DNA of 43,905 nt from Synergistaceae bacterium (GCA_017450125.1 JAFSWZ010000013.1:142282-186186), one strand, 5' to 3'. Numbered from the stretch's first letter, positions 9,588 to 17,971 are shown. Program-made: numbers and translations. The notes: generated by a model not told the origin, from the sequence alone.

Positions 9588-11303
9588 CTACAAAATTCTT
9601 ATGTCCGATTCCGGCGCGTAGTACCTGAAAATCTGCTCAAGGTTAATCCGTGAACATACTCCGTCGAAGCACGAGTCCCTGAACACTGCCTGCGAAGGCT
9701 TCAGCCCGGCGATGTACCTGATGACTTCCTCCGTGATGTCCTCTCCGAAACACGCAGCAAGTTCGTTTGTGCCGTAAATGTGTACGGTGAAGCCCGAGAC
9801 TTTCTCCGCGCGGTACGGCAGGGACAGCGGCAGGCCAAGATCAGCGGCTGCCTGAAAGAGCAGGTCGAGGTCTGAGCGTTCCGGCTTGATGTTGTCGGTG
9901 AAGGAGTCGAGCATGTCCTGTGTGAGTTCTTCCGGCAGAGTGAAAACGTCGCGGAAGTTGGGTGTGTCGAGCCTGAGGGCACGGAAGCCTGTATCGCCCG
10001 TGAGGTTTTGTCCTGCCCGGCGGATTCTTTCGCGGCCGATTTCTGCAATAGTAGAGTAGCCTGCCTTTGCGGCTTCGGAGTCCGGCGGGCAGGGTTCGGG
10101 GAGCTGGATCATGATGAATTTTCGGCGGCCTCCGTCGGATGCGTTGAGGGACATTACGGCGTGGGCTGTTGTGGATGAGCCTGCGAAGAAGTCGAGAATG
10201 ATGGAGTCGGGGTCTGTGAAAGCCAGCATTCTTTTGATGGGAGCTATGAGCTTAGGCGTGTCAAATACCTTTACGCCAAAAAGGGTATTAATCTCTGACG
10301 ATGAACCTATGACCAAATCCATCCATGAGCTGTTGAGCAGTGTTGTAGCCGTTGGGGGTATATAGTGCTCGGGCGTTCCCTGTGCGGATAGACGCAAGAG
10401 ATCCGGCGCGTCCTCCTGTCTGATATACCACTCGTCAATCTCTTCTTGTGTTGGCGTATCCGTACTGAGCTCCGAGAGCATACGTTTATAGTTCTCTATG
10501 GCAATACAGCTTCTATTTTCACTCCATCTCCATTGTCCTGAAGGCGGAGTAATGCCGAACAGTTCGTAACGCATCGTAGGCCTGTCAGTTCCCCTCCAGT
10601 GGTTATTCCACGATCCAGCTTTTGGCTGGTCTATTGGTCGCAGTTGCTTCGGGAATCTGTAAGTCTGATTCTTTGTGTAAAACATTATGTACTCGAAATC
10701 ATTTCCTAGCTTGTCCCACGTATCAAATTGTGCTTGAACAGATTTAGCTCCCCGCCTTATGATAATTTGATTCCTGAAATTATCCTCTCCGAAAATCTCA
10801 TCACATATCTTCCTCAGGTTCGCAACCTCGTTGTCGTCAATCGAGACGAATATCACTCCGTCATCACTCAGGAGCGTGCTGGCTGCCTTCAGTCTCGGGT
10901 ATATCATGCTGCACCAGTCCGAATGATAGCGCGGGTTAGCCCTAGTGTTCTCGCGGTAATTCCTCATCGTGAAATTCCTCGCGCCGTCCTCATCCCCGAA
11001 CAGCCCGAACGCCTCCCGGGACTCCGACTCGCTCTGCCTGAACGTGTCTGAATATATGAAGTCATGCCCGGTGTTGTAAGGCGGGTCAATGTATATCATC
11101 TTCACCTTCCGCATGTAAGACCTCTGGAGCACTTTCAGGACTTCAAGATTATCGCCCTCAATGTACAGGTTCTCCGTAGTGCCGAAATTCACGCTCTCGC
11201 TGACACACGGCCTCAGCACCTTATCCGTCGGCCTGCCCGCCTCAAGCATTGCCTCCCTCTTGCCGGGCCATGTGAACGCGTAATATTCTCTCTCATCATT
11301 CAT
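9588..11303 (-). CDS. mod: Type III DNA adenine methyltransferase, Mod subunit
   Basis: This beta-class N6-adenine methyltransferase, about 571 residues, sets the sequence specificity of the Type III system. The N-terminal family block (FTWPGKREAMLEAG, TTENLYIEGDNLEVLKVLQ) leads to the catalytic motif IV, MIYIDPPYNTGHDFIY. The SAM-binding motif I, DFFAGSSTTAHAV, comes after a variable target-recognition region. The order IV then I is that of the beta class. ATG 11303 is chosen because GGGGA lies 9 nt upstream and homologues begin near FTWxGKREA; a longer frame reaches back to 11393. No simple-sequence repeat is seen near the start, so this copy does not look phase-variable. The recognition sequence cannot be predicted. 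Confidence 0.94.
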   Translation of the reverse strand: MNDEREYYAFTWPGKREAMLEAGRPTDKVLRPCVSESVNFGTTENLYIEGDNLEVLKVLQRSYMRKVKMIYIDPPYNTGHDFIYSDTFRQSESESREAFGLFGDEDGARNFTMRNYRENTRANPRYHSDWCSMIYPRLKAASTLLSDDGVIFVSIDDNEVANLRKICDEIFGEDNFRNQIIIRRGAKSVQAQFDTWDKLGNDFEYIMFYTKNQTYRFPKQLRPIDQPKAGSWNNHWRGTDRPTMRYELFGITPPSGQWRWSENRSCIAIENYKRMLSELSTDTPTQEEIDEWYIRQEDAPDLLRLSAQGTPEHYIPPTATTLLNSSWMDLVIGSSSEINTLFGVKVFDTPKLIAPIKRMLAFTDPDSIILDFFAGSSTTAHAVMSLNASDGGRRKFIMIQLPEPCPPDSEAAKAGYSTIAEIGRERIRRAGQNLTGDTGFRALRLDTPNFRDVFTLPEELTQDMLDSFTDNIKPERSDLDLLFQAAADLGLPLSLPYRAEKVSGFTVHIYGTNELAACFGEDITEEVIRYIAGLKPSQAVFRDSCFDGVCSRINLEQIFRYYAPESDIRIL

Positions 11304-11421
11304 GTGAACAATCCCCGATAAGCATATTTCTTGCCAGCCAATTTTACAATTTCCCCCCGATAACGTACAATTTTCACGCTTCATTTTCCCCAATAATCTT
11401 AATATTCAGGAGATGTGATTC

Positions 11422-12189
11422 ATGAAGAAGTTAGCAGTGTTAGCAGTTATGCTCCTCGCAGTGTGTTCGTGCGCGTTCGCCGAGACAGACTCGGAGTACG
11501 TCAAGGCTAAGGGCGTTCTTGTCGTCGGCATCACGGACTTCAAGCCTATGGACTACAAGAACGAGAAGGGCGAATGGATAGGTTTTGACGCGGATCTCGC
11601 GAAGGCGTTTGCGGAGAGTCTGGGCGTTAAGGTAGAGTTTCAGGAGATCGAGTGGAACAACAAGATTCTTGAACTCGACGGCAAGAACATCGACTGCGTG
11701 TGGAACGGCATGACCCTCACCGAAGAAGTCAAGGCCGCAATGGACTGCTCAGCTCCGTACTGCAACAACGCACAGATAGTTGTTGTGCCCGTCGTGAAAG
11801 CTGACGAGTATTCCAACATCGATGCGGTAAAGTCTCTGAATTTCGCGGTAGAGCACGGAAGCGCGGGCAACGAGCAGGCCACAGCGTACGGCTTCAAGAC
11901 GACTGAGGTTCAGGATCAGGCGACAGCACTCATGGAGGTTGCTTCGGGCACGGCAGACGCGGCTATCATCGACTCGCTCATGGCGGCGGCAATGGTCGGC
12001 AAAGGCACAGGCTACGAGGCTCTGACCTACACAGTCGCTCTCAACAGCGAGGAATACGGCGTGGGCTTCCGCAAGGGCTCTGACCTCGTGTACGCGCTCA
12101 ATGCGTTCTTTGAGGCAGGATATGCTGACGGAACAATCATGAAGATTGCCGAGACCTACGGAATACAGGCAGCCTTAATCACGAAGTAA
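11422..12189 (+). CDS. Amino-acid ABC transporter, periplasmic binding protein (family 3)
   Basis: This 255-residue exported protein binds an amino acid for the permease and ATPase encoded next to it. The signal peptide is MKKLAVLAVMLLAVCSCAFA, then ETDSEYVKAKGVLVVGITDFKPM. Family 3 hallmarks follow: WIGFDADLAKAFAESLGVKVEF, CVWNGMTLTEEVKAAMDCSAPY, and the late YGVGFRKGSDL. The LAVC sequence is not a good lipobox. AGGAG lies 8 nt before the ATG. The ligand is not assignable; the protein belongs to the glutamine/cystine/polar amino-acid group. Confidence 0.9.
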   Translation: MKKLAVLAVMLLAVCSCAFAETDSEYVKAKGVLVVGITDFKPMDYKNEKGEWIGFDADLAKAFAESLGVKVEFQEIEWNNKILELDGKNIDCVWNGMTLTEEVKAAMDCSAPYCNNAQIVVVPVVKADEYSNIDAVKSLNFAVEHGSAGNEQATAYGFKTTEVQDQATALMEVASGTADAAIIDSLMAAAMVGKGTGYEALTYTVALNSEEYGVGFRKGSDLVYALNAFFEAGYADGTIMKIAETYGIQAALITK

Positions 12190-12193
12190 CGGA

Positions 12194-12880
12194 ATGGAAG
12201 TATTCCTTAATCAGCTCCCGGTAGTAATCGGTGCGCTTAATGTCGGCTTCATACAGACGTTAAAGCTCTTCTCGGTTACCCTGCTGGGAGCTTTTCCGTT
12301 GGGGCTGATAATAGCGTTCGGGTCTCTCTCCAAGATTCGCGCAATCAGCCTCGCGACGCAGTTCGTAATCTGGATCATTCGCGGAACTCCGCTGATGATT
12401 CAGCTGCTTATCGTGTACTACTTTCCTGGCCTCGTGCTACACAATCCCATCTGGGGCGGCGGCGAGCAGGGAAGATTTCTTGCGGCATCGTTAGCCTTCA
12501 TCATCAACTACGCGTGCTACTTCTCGGAGATATACAGAGGAGGAATCCAGAGCGTACCCGTCGGGCAGACTGAAGCCGGACTCGTGCTCGGTATGACGAA
12601 ACGGCAGATATTCTTCCATGTAACGCTTCTGCAGATGATTAAGCGCATCGTTCCGCCGATCTCGAACGAGATTATCACGCTCGTTAAGGATACAGCACTT
12701 GCACGGATAATCGCACTGCAGGAAGTTATCTGGGCAGGGCAGGCGTTCATGAAGGGCTCGCACGGAATCTCCGGCGCAATATGGCCGCTGTTCTTCACGG
12801 CGTTCTACTACCTCATCTTCAACGGTATAGTTACGCTTCTGCTGGCAAAATTTGAGCACAAGCTGGACTATTTCCGCTAG
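12194..12880 (+). CDS. Amino-acid ABC transporter permease (HisM/GlnP type)
   Basis: This 228-residue inner-membrane permease has the HisMQ-family opening [21 protein letters not shown] and [18 protein letters not shown]. The EAA coupling loop is [22 protein letters not shown], followed by [21 protein letters not shown]. It starts 4 nt after the binding-protein gene and has a poor Shine-Dalgarno, so it probably depends on coupling. As it is the only permease here, it would act as a homodimer. Confidence 0.92.
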   Translation: MEVFLNQLPVVIGALNVGFIQTLKLFSVTLLGAFPLGLIIAFGSLSKIRAISLATQFVIWIIRGTPLMIQLLIVYYFPGLVLHNPIWGGGEQGRFLAASLAFIINYACYFSEIYRGGIQSVPVGQTEAGLVLGMTKRQIFFHVTLLQMIKRIVPPISNEIITLVKDTALARIIALQEVIWAGQAFMKGSHGISGAIWPLFFTAFYYLIFNGIVTLLLAKFEHKLDYFR

Positions 12881-12896
12881 AGAGGAGAGAGATAAC

Positions 12897-13670
12897 ATGC
12901 CAGTTCTTGAAGTCAGGAACATACGCAAGACTTTCGGGAAGACGGAAGTCCTCAAGGGTATAGATTTCTCTCTGGAGAAGGGAGAAGCTCTGTCGGTAAT
13001 CGGTTCGTCAGGGAGCGGAAAGACGACGCTTCTGCGCTGCCTGAACTTCCTCGAGCGTCCCGATGCCGGAAGCATCACCGTGAACGGAGAAACTCTGCTG
13101 GACTGCTCTGTCCCGTCGACGCTGAGAGAAAGCGAGATTCGCAGGAAGAGGCTTCACTTCGGGCTAGTGTTCCAGTCGTTCAACCTCTTTCCGCAGTATA
13201 CGGCACTGGAGAACGTTATTATTGCCCCGAGACTCCTCGCTAAGGAGAATCACGAACAGTTCGCCGACAAGGAGAGACTTCACGCCGAAGCAACAGCACT
13301 CTTTGCGGATATAGGGCTGTCCGACAGGATGAACAACTACCCTCACCAGTTATCCGGCGGCCAGCAGCAGAGAGTCGCAATCGCACGGGCATTAATCATG
13401 CACCCGGACATTCTGTGCTTCGACGAGCCGACGAGCGCGCTTGACCCTGAACTCACCGGCGAAGTCCTGAAGGTTATACGGAAACTCTCGGAGCAGAACA
13501 CAACGATGATTATCGTAACACACGAGATGGAGTTTGCGCGTGATGTTGCGGATCAGGTTATCTTTATGGATGGAGGGGTAATCTGCGAGAAGGGAGACCC
13601 GCGCGAGGTTTTCGCTCACCCGAAAGAGGAGCGCACAAAGCAATTCCTGTCGCGTTACAGCCAGAATTAA
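12897..13670 (+). CDS. Amino-acid ABC transporter ATPase (GlnQ type)
   Basis: This 257-residue ATPase energises the neighbouring amino-acid importer. Walker A (GSSGSGKTT), Q-loop ([18 protein letters not shown]), signature (LSGGQQQR), Walker B ([14 protein letters not shown]) and H-loop ([12 protein letters not shown]) are all present. The start at ATG 12897 follows AGAGGAGAG. A frame open from 12852 overlaps the permease and lacks such a site. The insert after the Q-loop ([15 protein letters not shown] region) is slightly longer than in classic GlnQ. Confidence 0.93.
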   Translation: MPVLEVRNIRKTFGKTEVLKGIDFSLEKGEALSVIGSSGSGKTTLLRCLNFLERPDAGSITVNGETLLDCSVPSTLRESEIRRKRLHFGLVFQSFNLFPQYTALENVIIAPRLLAKENHEQFADKERLHAEATALFADIGLSDRMNNYPHQLSGGQQQRVAIARALIMHPDILCFDEPTSALDPELTGEVLKVIRKLSEQNTTMIIVTHEMEFARDVADQVIFMDGGVICEKGDPREVFAHPKEERTKQFLSRYSQN

Positions 13671-13680
13671 TTACGAAGGG

Positions 13681-13710
13681 GAGGCTTGGAGGAAGACTTC
13701 AGGCCTCTTT
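13681..13710. terminator. Possible hairpin terminator between convergent glnQ-like and nikO genes
   Basis: GAGGCTTGGA (13681-13690) can pair with TTCAGGCCTC (13698-13707) with two G-U pairs and a 7-nt loop, followed by TTT. It overlaps the nikO stop. The weak T run keeps confidence low. Confidence 0.4.
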
Positions 13711-14382
13711 GCTGTACCGCAGGGGAAGTTCAAGCCCGCAGGCTTCCAGCGTCTCCTTGTCCCTGAAGAGTTCCGGCAATGCGCCCTCTGCGGCGACTGT
13801 CCCTCCGCTGAGGATTACAGCCCGTGAACACACATCAAGTGCCATGTCGAGATCATGAGTAGCAAGAAGTATCGTCTTGTCCGTTCTGCGCAGAAAGTCA
13901 ATCACGCGCCTACGTGCTCGCGGGTCAAGGCCTGCTGAAGGTTCGTCGAGAGCAAGCACATCGTGCCCTGTGGCCAAGACTCCAGCGAACGACACCATAC
14001 GTTTCTCACCGCCCGAAAGCCTGTGAGGAGGACGGTCGGCGAGGTGCTCTATCCCCAGCGACACGAGAATCTTCATTGCGCGTTCATGTGCTTCACGCAG
14101 GCTGACTCCTCCGGCAACGAGCGAGAACGCAACATCCTCGAGCACCGTCGGCATCAGCAGTTCATCGTCTGCGTCCTGAAACGTAAGCCCGGCCTTTGTG
14201 CCCGTGATTGTGCCCTCCTGAACCTCAAGAGCACCAGCAAGATGAAGCAGAAGCGTAGACTTCCCCGAGCCGTTCGCACCAGCAAGAGCTACCTTCTCGC
14301 CGCTCTTCACGCTGAACGTTACGCCGTGAAGTGCCTCGTGTCCGTCGGGATACTTGTAGCGCAGTCCATTGACCTCAAGCAT
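13699..14382 (-). CDS. nikO: Nickel/cobalt ECF transporter ATPase (CbiO/NikO type)
   Basis: This 227-residue ATPase belongs to an energy-coupling-factor metal importer. Walker A (GANGSGKST), a Q-loop of the CbiO kind (LTFQDADDELLMPTVLEDV), signature (LSGGEKRMVSFAG), Walker B (VLALDEPSAGLDPR) and H-loop (ILLATHDLDM) are present. It is the last of five overlapping genes (nikK-L-M-Q-O) and overlaps nikQ by 8 nt. Nickel versus cobalt is not decided by the ATPase; the presence of NikK- and NikL-like partners favours nickel. Confidence 0.9.
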   Translation of the reverse strand: MLEVNGLRYKYPDGHEALHGVTFSVKSGEKVALAGANGSGKSTLLLHLAGALEVQEGTITGTKAGLTFQDADDELLMPTVLEDVAFSLVAGGVSLREAHERAMKILVSLGIEHLADRPPHRLSGGEKRMVSFAGVLATGHDVLALDEPSAGLDPRARRRVIDFLRRTDKTILLATHDLDMALDVCSRAVILSGGTVAAEGALPELFRDKETLEACGLELPLRYSKEA

Positions 14383-15004
14383 AATTCATCGCGCTTACAG
14401 TCAGAACGTACACCGCACAGCCAGCAAGCCTCATCCAGTCCGCAGGGCATAGCCTGACGCGTTCAGACTGCACGAACCCGCCGAAGCCTCCGCGTGTCAT
14501 CACTGCCAGCATCATACGTTCAGACCTTGCCGAGCTTCTCAGGAGCACAGAACCAAGAACGTACGCAAAGATTTTTAGGCGCGCGATGCCTTTAACGTTC
14601 GGAGCACGGAGCTTCACGGAGATTAACGCGGTATCGAGAGAGTCGCGCAGGATGTAGATTCCCCTCACCGTCAGAATCACTAACACCTTCAGTTTTTCTG
14701 GAAGAGGCAGAGAATACACAGCCCCCAGCCCCATAGGCAGCACCAGAGCCGCAAACACAACGTATATCATATTCGCGCGGAGGGCTATCACTAGTCCCAT
14801 GAGGAGGCCTTCACGCACATCCGGCCAAGTCAGTGCGAGAGTGATTATCATTACGGCGTTCAGGGCGTTGAGCTTGAAGATGTGAGGGAGAGAGGGCTTC
14901 TTTGTGAGCAGCAGAAGGGGCAGCAATGAAGCAGCAAGAAGTGCGGGAAGAGTTCTGCTCACCGAGACAATAAACGCATAGCACAGCACACAGAGAATCA
15001 TCAT
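14375..15004 (-). CDS. nikQ: ECF transporter transmembrane component (CbiQ/NikQ)
   Basis: This 209-residue integral membrane protein corresponds to the T-component that links the ATPase to the metal-binding S-component. It begins with hydrophobic helices (MMILCVLCYAFIVSVS, LPALLAASLLPLLLL). A cytoplasmic region follows with LRDSLDTALISVKLRAPN and SARSERMMLAVMTRGGFGG, where the AxxTRGG-like segment matches the CbiQ coupling helix. Its ATG overlaps the nikM stop by 4 nt. Confidence 0.85.
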   Translation of the reverse strand: MMILCVLCYAFIVSVSRTLPALLAASLLPLLLLTKKPSLPHIFKLNALNAVMIITLALTWPDVREGLLMGLVIALRANMIYVVFAALVLPMGLGAVYSLPLPEKLKVLVILTVRGIYILRDSLDTALISVKLRAPNVKGIARLKIFAYVLGSVLLRSSARSERMMLAVMTRGGFGGFVQSERVRLCPADWMRLAGCAVYVLTVSAMNYA

Positions 15005-15585
15005 GACAGAAATTCGGGTGCGGCTCTCTTAAGCCACGAGACAAGGAAGGTAGTTACAGCACCTTCAACGAGCGCAACAGGAACATGTGCGACAACGAGA
15101 ATCTTGGCCGCGTTGACGAAACCCGCATCACTGACTGCGAGGCACAGTCCCGCAAACAGAGCCGCGAACATTACACCGCACACACCAGCCCCGAAGGACA
15201 TAACGAGGTTTCCGGCTCTTGCGCGTTTCCCGAAGAGTGCATAGACGCACAGCGCAGAACCCGCCATTATGAGAGTGTTCACGCCGAGCACCAGCAGTCC
15301 TCCGAAGCCGAACAACAAAGCCTGCAACAATAACGCAACAAGCACCGCCGGAAATACCGCCGAACCGAGAACTATGCCCATCGGCGCAATCAGGGACAGG
15401 TGAGTTGACGACGGACCTATCTTCACGTTGACGAGGGACGCTAGGAAGAACGCCGACGACAGAAGAGCAGTACGCACGATTTTTGCGGGTTCAGTGTGCC
15501 GCAATCCTACCGCTACTCCAGCGCAAGTTCCTGCCCATCCGGCGATAAGGACTCCTCCTGACAAGACACCTTCACTTATGTGCAT
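15001..15585 (-). CDS. nikM: Ni/Co ECF transporter substrate-binding membrane protein (CbiM/NikM)
   Basis: This 194-residue S-component begins MHISEGVLSGGVL. In CbiM/NikM the N-terminal amine and His2 bind the metal, and that sequence is conserved here. It has several transmembrane helices and the GPSSTHLSLIAPMGIVLG segment, which supplies a further histidine (THLS) typical of the family. It is shorter than CbiM forms that carry a cleaved signal. The start overlaps nikL by 14 nt. Together with NikL and NikK it forms the metal-recognition side of the importer. Confidence 0.9.
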   Translation of the reverse strand: MHISEGVLSGGVLIAGWAGTCAGVAVGLRHTEPAKIVRTALLSSAFFLASLVNVKIGPSSTHLSLIAPMGIVLGSAVFPAVLVALLLQALLFGFGGLLVLGVNTLIMAGSALCVYALFGKRARAGNLVMSFGAGVCGVMFAALFAGLCLAVSDAGFVNAAKILVVAHVPVALVEGAVTTFLVSWLKRAAPEFLS

Positions 15586-15994
15586 AACGTTTCACCATGA
15601 ATGCAATGTTGAAGAGCAGGCTGACACCCAGCAATGCCCGTATGAGAATGTCAGGCTGTGAGTTGTCTCCGCCGACCGCCGAGCCCTCATCATTCACCGT
15701 AACAACCGCCGTGCACTGGTGGCCTTCCTCGTCCCGCACGACTACTCTCCAGTCTCCCGACACGTCAGGCATGAACGCGAAACGTCCCTCCTCGTCCGTC
15801 CTTCCTGTCTGAACCGCGAACTTCTCATCACGCGGAGAGAACACGCGCGCTTCACGGTAACTCATCTTCTCGCCCGTCGAGTAGAAGAACTCCAGCGGTA
15901 TTGCCTTGACCTCCGAACGGCGGAAGCCGACTCCGTGAGCGTATGCCTCACATGCACACAGAGCCAGCACCATAACTAACGCACCCCGCCTCAC
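15572..15994 (-). CDS. nikL: NikL-like accessory component of the nickel importer
   Basis: This is a 140-residue protein with a signal peptide (MRRGALVMVLALCACEAYA), a beta-rich domain (GRFAFMPDVSGDWRVVV) and one C-terminal transmembrane helix (ILIRALLGVSLLFNIAFMV). The mature protein would begin with histidine (HGVGF), a feature of NikL/NikN-type accessory proteins. The GTG start overlaps the nikK stop (TAGTG). A tail-anchored periplasmic domain beside NikM would help pass metal to it. Family assignment rests on this layout plus context, so NikL is likely but not certain. Confidence 0.75.
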   Translation of the reverse strand: MRRGALVMVLALCACEAYAHGVGFRRSEVKAIPLEFFYSTGEKMSYREARVFSPRDEKFAVQTGRTDEEGRFAFMPDVSGDWRVVVRDEEGHQCTAVVTVNDEGSAVGGDNSQPDILIRALLGVSLLFNIAFMVKRYAHK

Positions 15995-16770
15995 TACCTG
16001 ACCTCGAACAGCAGGAACGCACGGAGGCTCAGCGCGTCGTAATCTCCTTCAACGCCCGGCAGTCCGCCCTGCGCCGCCCTGATTCCCCACAGGCCGGGAG
16101 CAGTAATCTTGATGTATGCTTCTCCATTCTCTGCTTCCGTATAATACGCGTAGGTGTTCTCGTACTCGGTTACGAAACCGTCATACGTCGCCCATACAGG
16201 CCCGGTGTAAGGCTGTCCGTTAAGCAGTATCTTGACGGTGAAGAACTCTCCGGCCTTCGCGTCTGCAGGGTTGGTTACAGGGACAATCTCCAGAGGATGA
16301 CCGAGAACCTGTGAAAATTTCGTGTCCTCGTGCGACGTGTTGAAGAGTGCCTTAGCGTATTTGTCGTACTTGTTCGCCGAGATAACCTTCAAGCCCTGTG
16401 CCTCGAGGTCTTTGCGCGCGCCAGTCTTGCCGCCCTCGTTGGTTACGCACCACGTCTCGCCGTCCTTGAGCGCGACGAGCATTACGGAGTGTGATAAATC
16501 CTTCGGCGTAACGGTGAAGTCAATGCACAGCTCCGCATCATTGCCGGTTAGTGATGATTCTACCAGCTTTCCGTCCTCGATGATGCCGGCCTTAACGCGT
16601 GAAAGCACCTCAACTTCTTCGGGCACTATGAACCTGTGCGCACTCTGTACCGTAACACGGAAGGGCTCTCCGGCCTTCATGGCTTCGTCCCGTGCCTTGA
16701 TGGTGAGTTCGTGAGAGAAAGCAGGTGCAGCGAGCGATAATGCCAGCGCGAGCGCAAGTAAACGCTTCAT
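15994..16770 (-). CDS. nikK: NikK-like periplasmic DUF4198 metal-binding protein
   Basis: This is a 258-residue secreted protein. Signal peptide MKRLLALALALSLAAPAFS is followed by HELTIKARDEAMKAGEPFRV, again exposing a histidine after cleavage. The body fits the DUF4198 beta-sandwich pattern (GEFFTVKILLNGQPYTGPV, AYIKITAPGLWGIRA), which occurs in NikK proteins. ATG 16770 is chosen because AGGAGG lies 10 nt upstream; a frame open to 16791 would start inside that site. The leader has its own promoter and a hairpin over the ribosome-binding site, listed separately. Confidence 0.8.
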   Translation of the reverse strand: MKRLLALALALSLAAPAFSHELTIKARDEAMKAGEPFRVTVQSAHRFIVPEEVEVLSRVKAGIIEDGKLVESSLTGNDAELCIDFTVTPKDLSHSVMLVALKDGETWCVTNEGGKTGARKDLEAQGLKVISANKYDKYAKALFNTSHEDTKFSQVLGHPLEIVPVTNPADAKAGEFFTVKILLNGQPYTGPVWATYDGFVTEYENTYAYYTEAENGEAYIKITAPGLWGIRAAQGGLPGVEGDYDALSLRAFLLFEVR

Positions 16771-16777
16771 GAGAGTA

Positions 16778-16810
16778 ATTCCTCCTAACAAGTTTTGGGA
16801 TAGGAGGAAT
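16778..16810 (-). promoter_or_regulatory. Hairpin covering the nikK ribosome-binding site
   Basis: A perfect 10-bp inverted repeat, ATTCCTCCTA (16778-16787) and TAGGAGGAAT (16801-16810), is separated by 13 nt. In the nikK mRNA the 3' arm is the Shine-Dalgarno itself (AGGAGG) and the 5' arm is an exact anti-Shine-Dalgarno. The folded RNA would block initiation. As DNA it could also be a protein-binding palindrome. Confidence 0.65.
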
Positions 16811-16811
16811 A

Positions 16812-16839
16812 ATAATACTGTGAGCAGAAAAAGTGTTAC
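16812..16839 (-). promoter_or_regulatory. Candidate nikK promoter
   Basis: On the minus strand GTAACA (-35, at 16834-16839) and TATTAT (-10, at 16812-16817) are spaced by 16 nt. These match four and five of six consensus bases. Transcription would start near 16805, inside the upstream arm of the ribosome-site hairpin. Confidence 0.5.
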
Positions 16840-16852
16840 GGGTTAATTACAC
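16833..16852. promoter_or_regulatory. Candidate metal-regulator operator over the nikK -35 box
   Basis: GTGTTAC (16833-16839) and ATTACAC (16846-16852) form an imperfect inverted repeat that overlaps the -35 box and the lpxB stop codon. GTGTTAC resembles the half-site I recall for some delta-proteobacterial NikR operators, but the 6-nt spacing here differs from the 13-15 nt of those sites. Confidence 0.35.
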
Positions 16853-17971
16853 ATTAAGGCTGGCGACGCATTCAGCCCAGAACTTTGCGGCGTGTTCGCT
16901 GCCCATCAAGGTCTTGGCCTCGCGAAGGATGGAATCTGTCTCCTGACGTATTGCTTCGTCGTCGAGGTAACGTTTGAGTTCGCGGACTATGTTCTCAGGA
17001 TTCGCGGCATCGCACAGAAGCTCAGGGTAGGCCTGATGACTCGTGAGCATGTTGGGGATCGAGATGTTCTTCACGTGAACGAGGTGCTTCAAGATTGCGT
17101 AGGTTACGCGCTTCATGTTGTAGATAACGACCATGTACCGGCCAAGAAGCATGGCCTCAACCGCAACAGTCCCCGACACTCCCGCGACAGCCTCAGCTCC
17201 AAGCATGAGCTCGCGTCCCGAGTCCTCCCACAGGTCGAAGCCCGACGCACTGACTCTCTCTCTCAGAACGTCAGCAAGCTCACCGCTCAGGCCTTGAGCT
17301 ACCGAGAACACAGGCCTGTAACCATCATCCCGAAGAATCTCAGCAGTGCCGAGCAATGTGTCAAGGTGATAGTTTATGTCGTAGCGTCGGCTTCCCGGCA
17401 TCAGAGCTACAACTCTCTCACCGCCGAAACGTTCGGCAAACGACGCGGGAACTCTCACGCCCTCAAGTTCATGCACGAGAGGATGAGCCTTCCACATCGA
17501 ACGCACTCCCCTGTCCAGCAGGAACTTGTGCTCGAACGAGAACAGCGGAAGGCACAAATCATAATCACGTTTGAGGTTCTTCACGCGGCTTGCCCGCCAT
17601 GCCCAGACTGTCGGAGGAATCAGGGAAATGATTTTTCCCGCGTAGCCCGCCTTCCTGAGTGAGTGTGCAAGCACAAGGTGGAAGTCCGGGCTGTCGATTA
17701 ACACCGCCGCATCAGGGTTGACCCTCAGGACTTCGCGGGTGATGCTGTTCTTCAGGCGCAGGATTCTCGGCAGGGCAGGGATAACCTCCACAATGCCCAT
17801 CAGCTTCAGCTCCTCGTAACTCCACACTGCACGGCCTCCTGCACTCTCGCCCATAGGGCCGAGCATTCCCCAGACGGAAATATCACCGTCAGCCTTCAGC
17901 AGCTCCCTGATAAAGTCTCCGGCGTAAATGTCCCCGCTGACTTCTCCGCACGACACAAATATATTCCTCAC
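16847..17971 (-). CDS. lpxB: Lipid-A-disaccharide synthase
   Basis: This 374-residue glycosyltransferase joins UDP-2,3-diacylglucosamine and lipid X to make the lipid A disaccharide at the inner membrane. The N-terminus (IFVSCGEVSGDIYAGDFI) carries the conserved GExSGD motif. IDSPDFHLVLAH, PPTVWAWRASRVK, HPLVHEL, and MPGSRRYDINYHL also follow the family. Length is normal. The ATG overlaps the stop of the upstream transporter gene (ATGA), so it is translated with that gene. It is the last gene of the envelope operon; nikK follows 76 nt later with its own promoter signals. Confidence 0.95.
   Translation of the reverse strand: MRNIFVSCGEVSGDIYAGDFIRELLKADGDISVWGMLGPMGESAGGRAVWSYEELKLMGIVEVIPALPRILRLKNSITREVLRVNPDAAVLIDSPDFHLVLAHSLRKAGYAGKIISLIPPTVWAWRASRVKNLKRDYDLCLPLFSFEHKFLLDRGVRSMWKAHPLVHELEGVRVPASFAERFGGERVVALMPGSRRYDINYHLDTLLGTAEILRDDGYRPVFSVAQGLSGELADVLRERVSASGFDLWEDSGRELMLGAEAVAGVSGTVAVEAMLLGRYMVVIYNMKRVTYAILKHLVHVKNISIPNMLTSHQAYPELLCDAANPENIVRELKRYLDDEAIRQETDSILREAKTLMGSEHAAKFWAECVASLNV

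Noticed and set aside
6857-11303. Larger defence island (BREX, DISARM or similar) around the Type III genes
   Set aside because: Only mod and res are present; both flanks are ordinary transporter operons with no other defence gene.
11340-11375. Two TACAAT hexamers upstream of the amino-acid binding protein
   Set aside because: Neither has a -35 hexamer at acceptable spacing nor a TGn extension, so no promoter was called.
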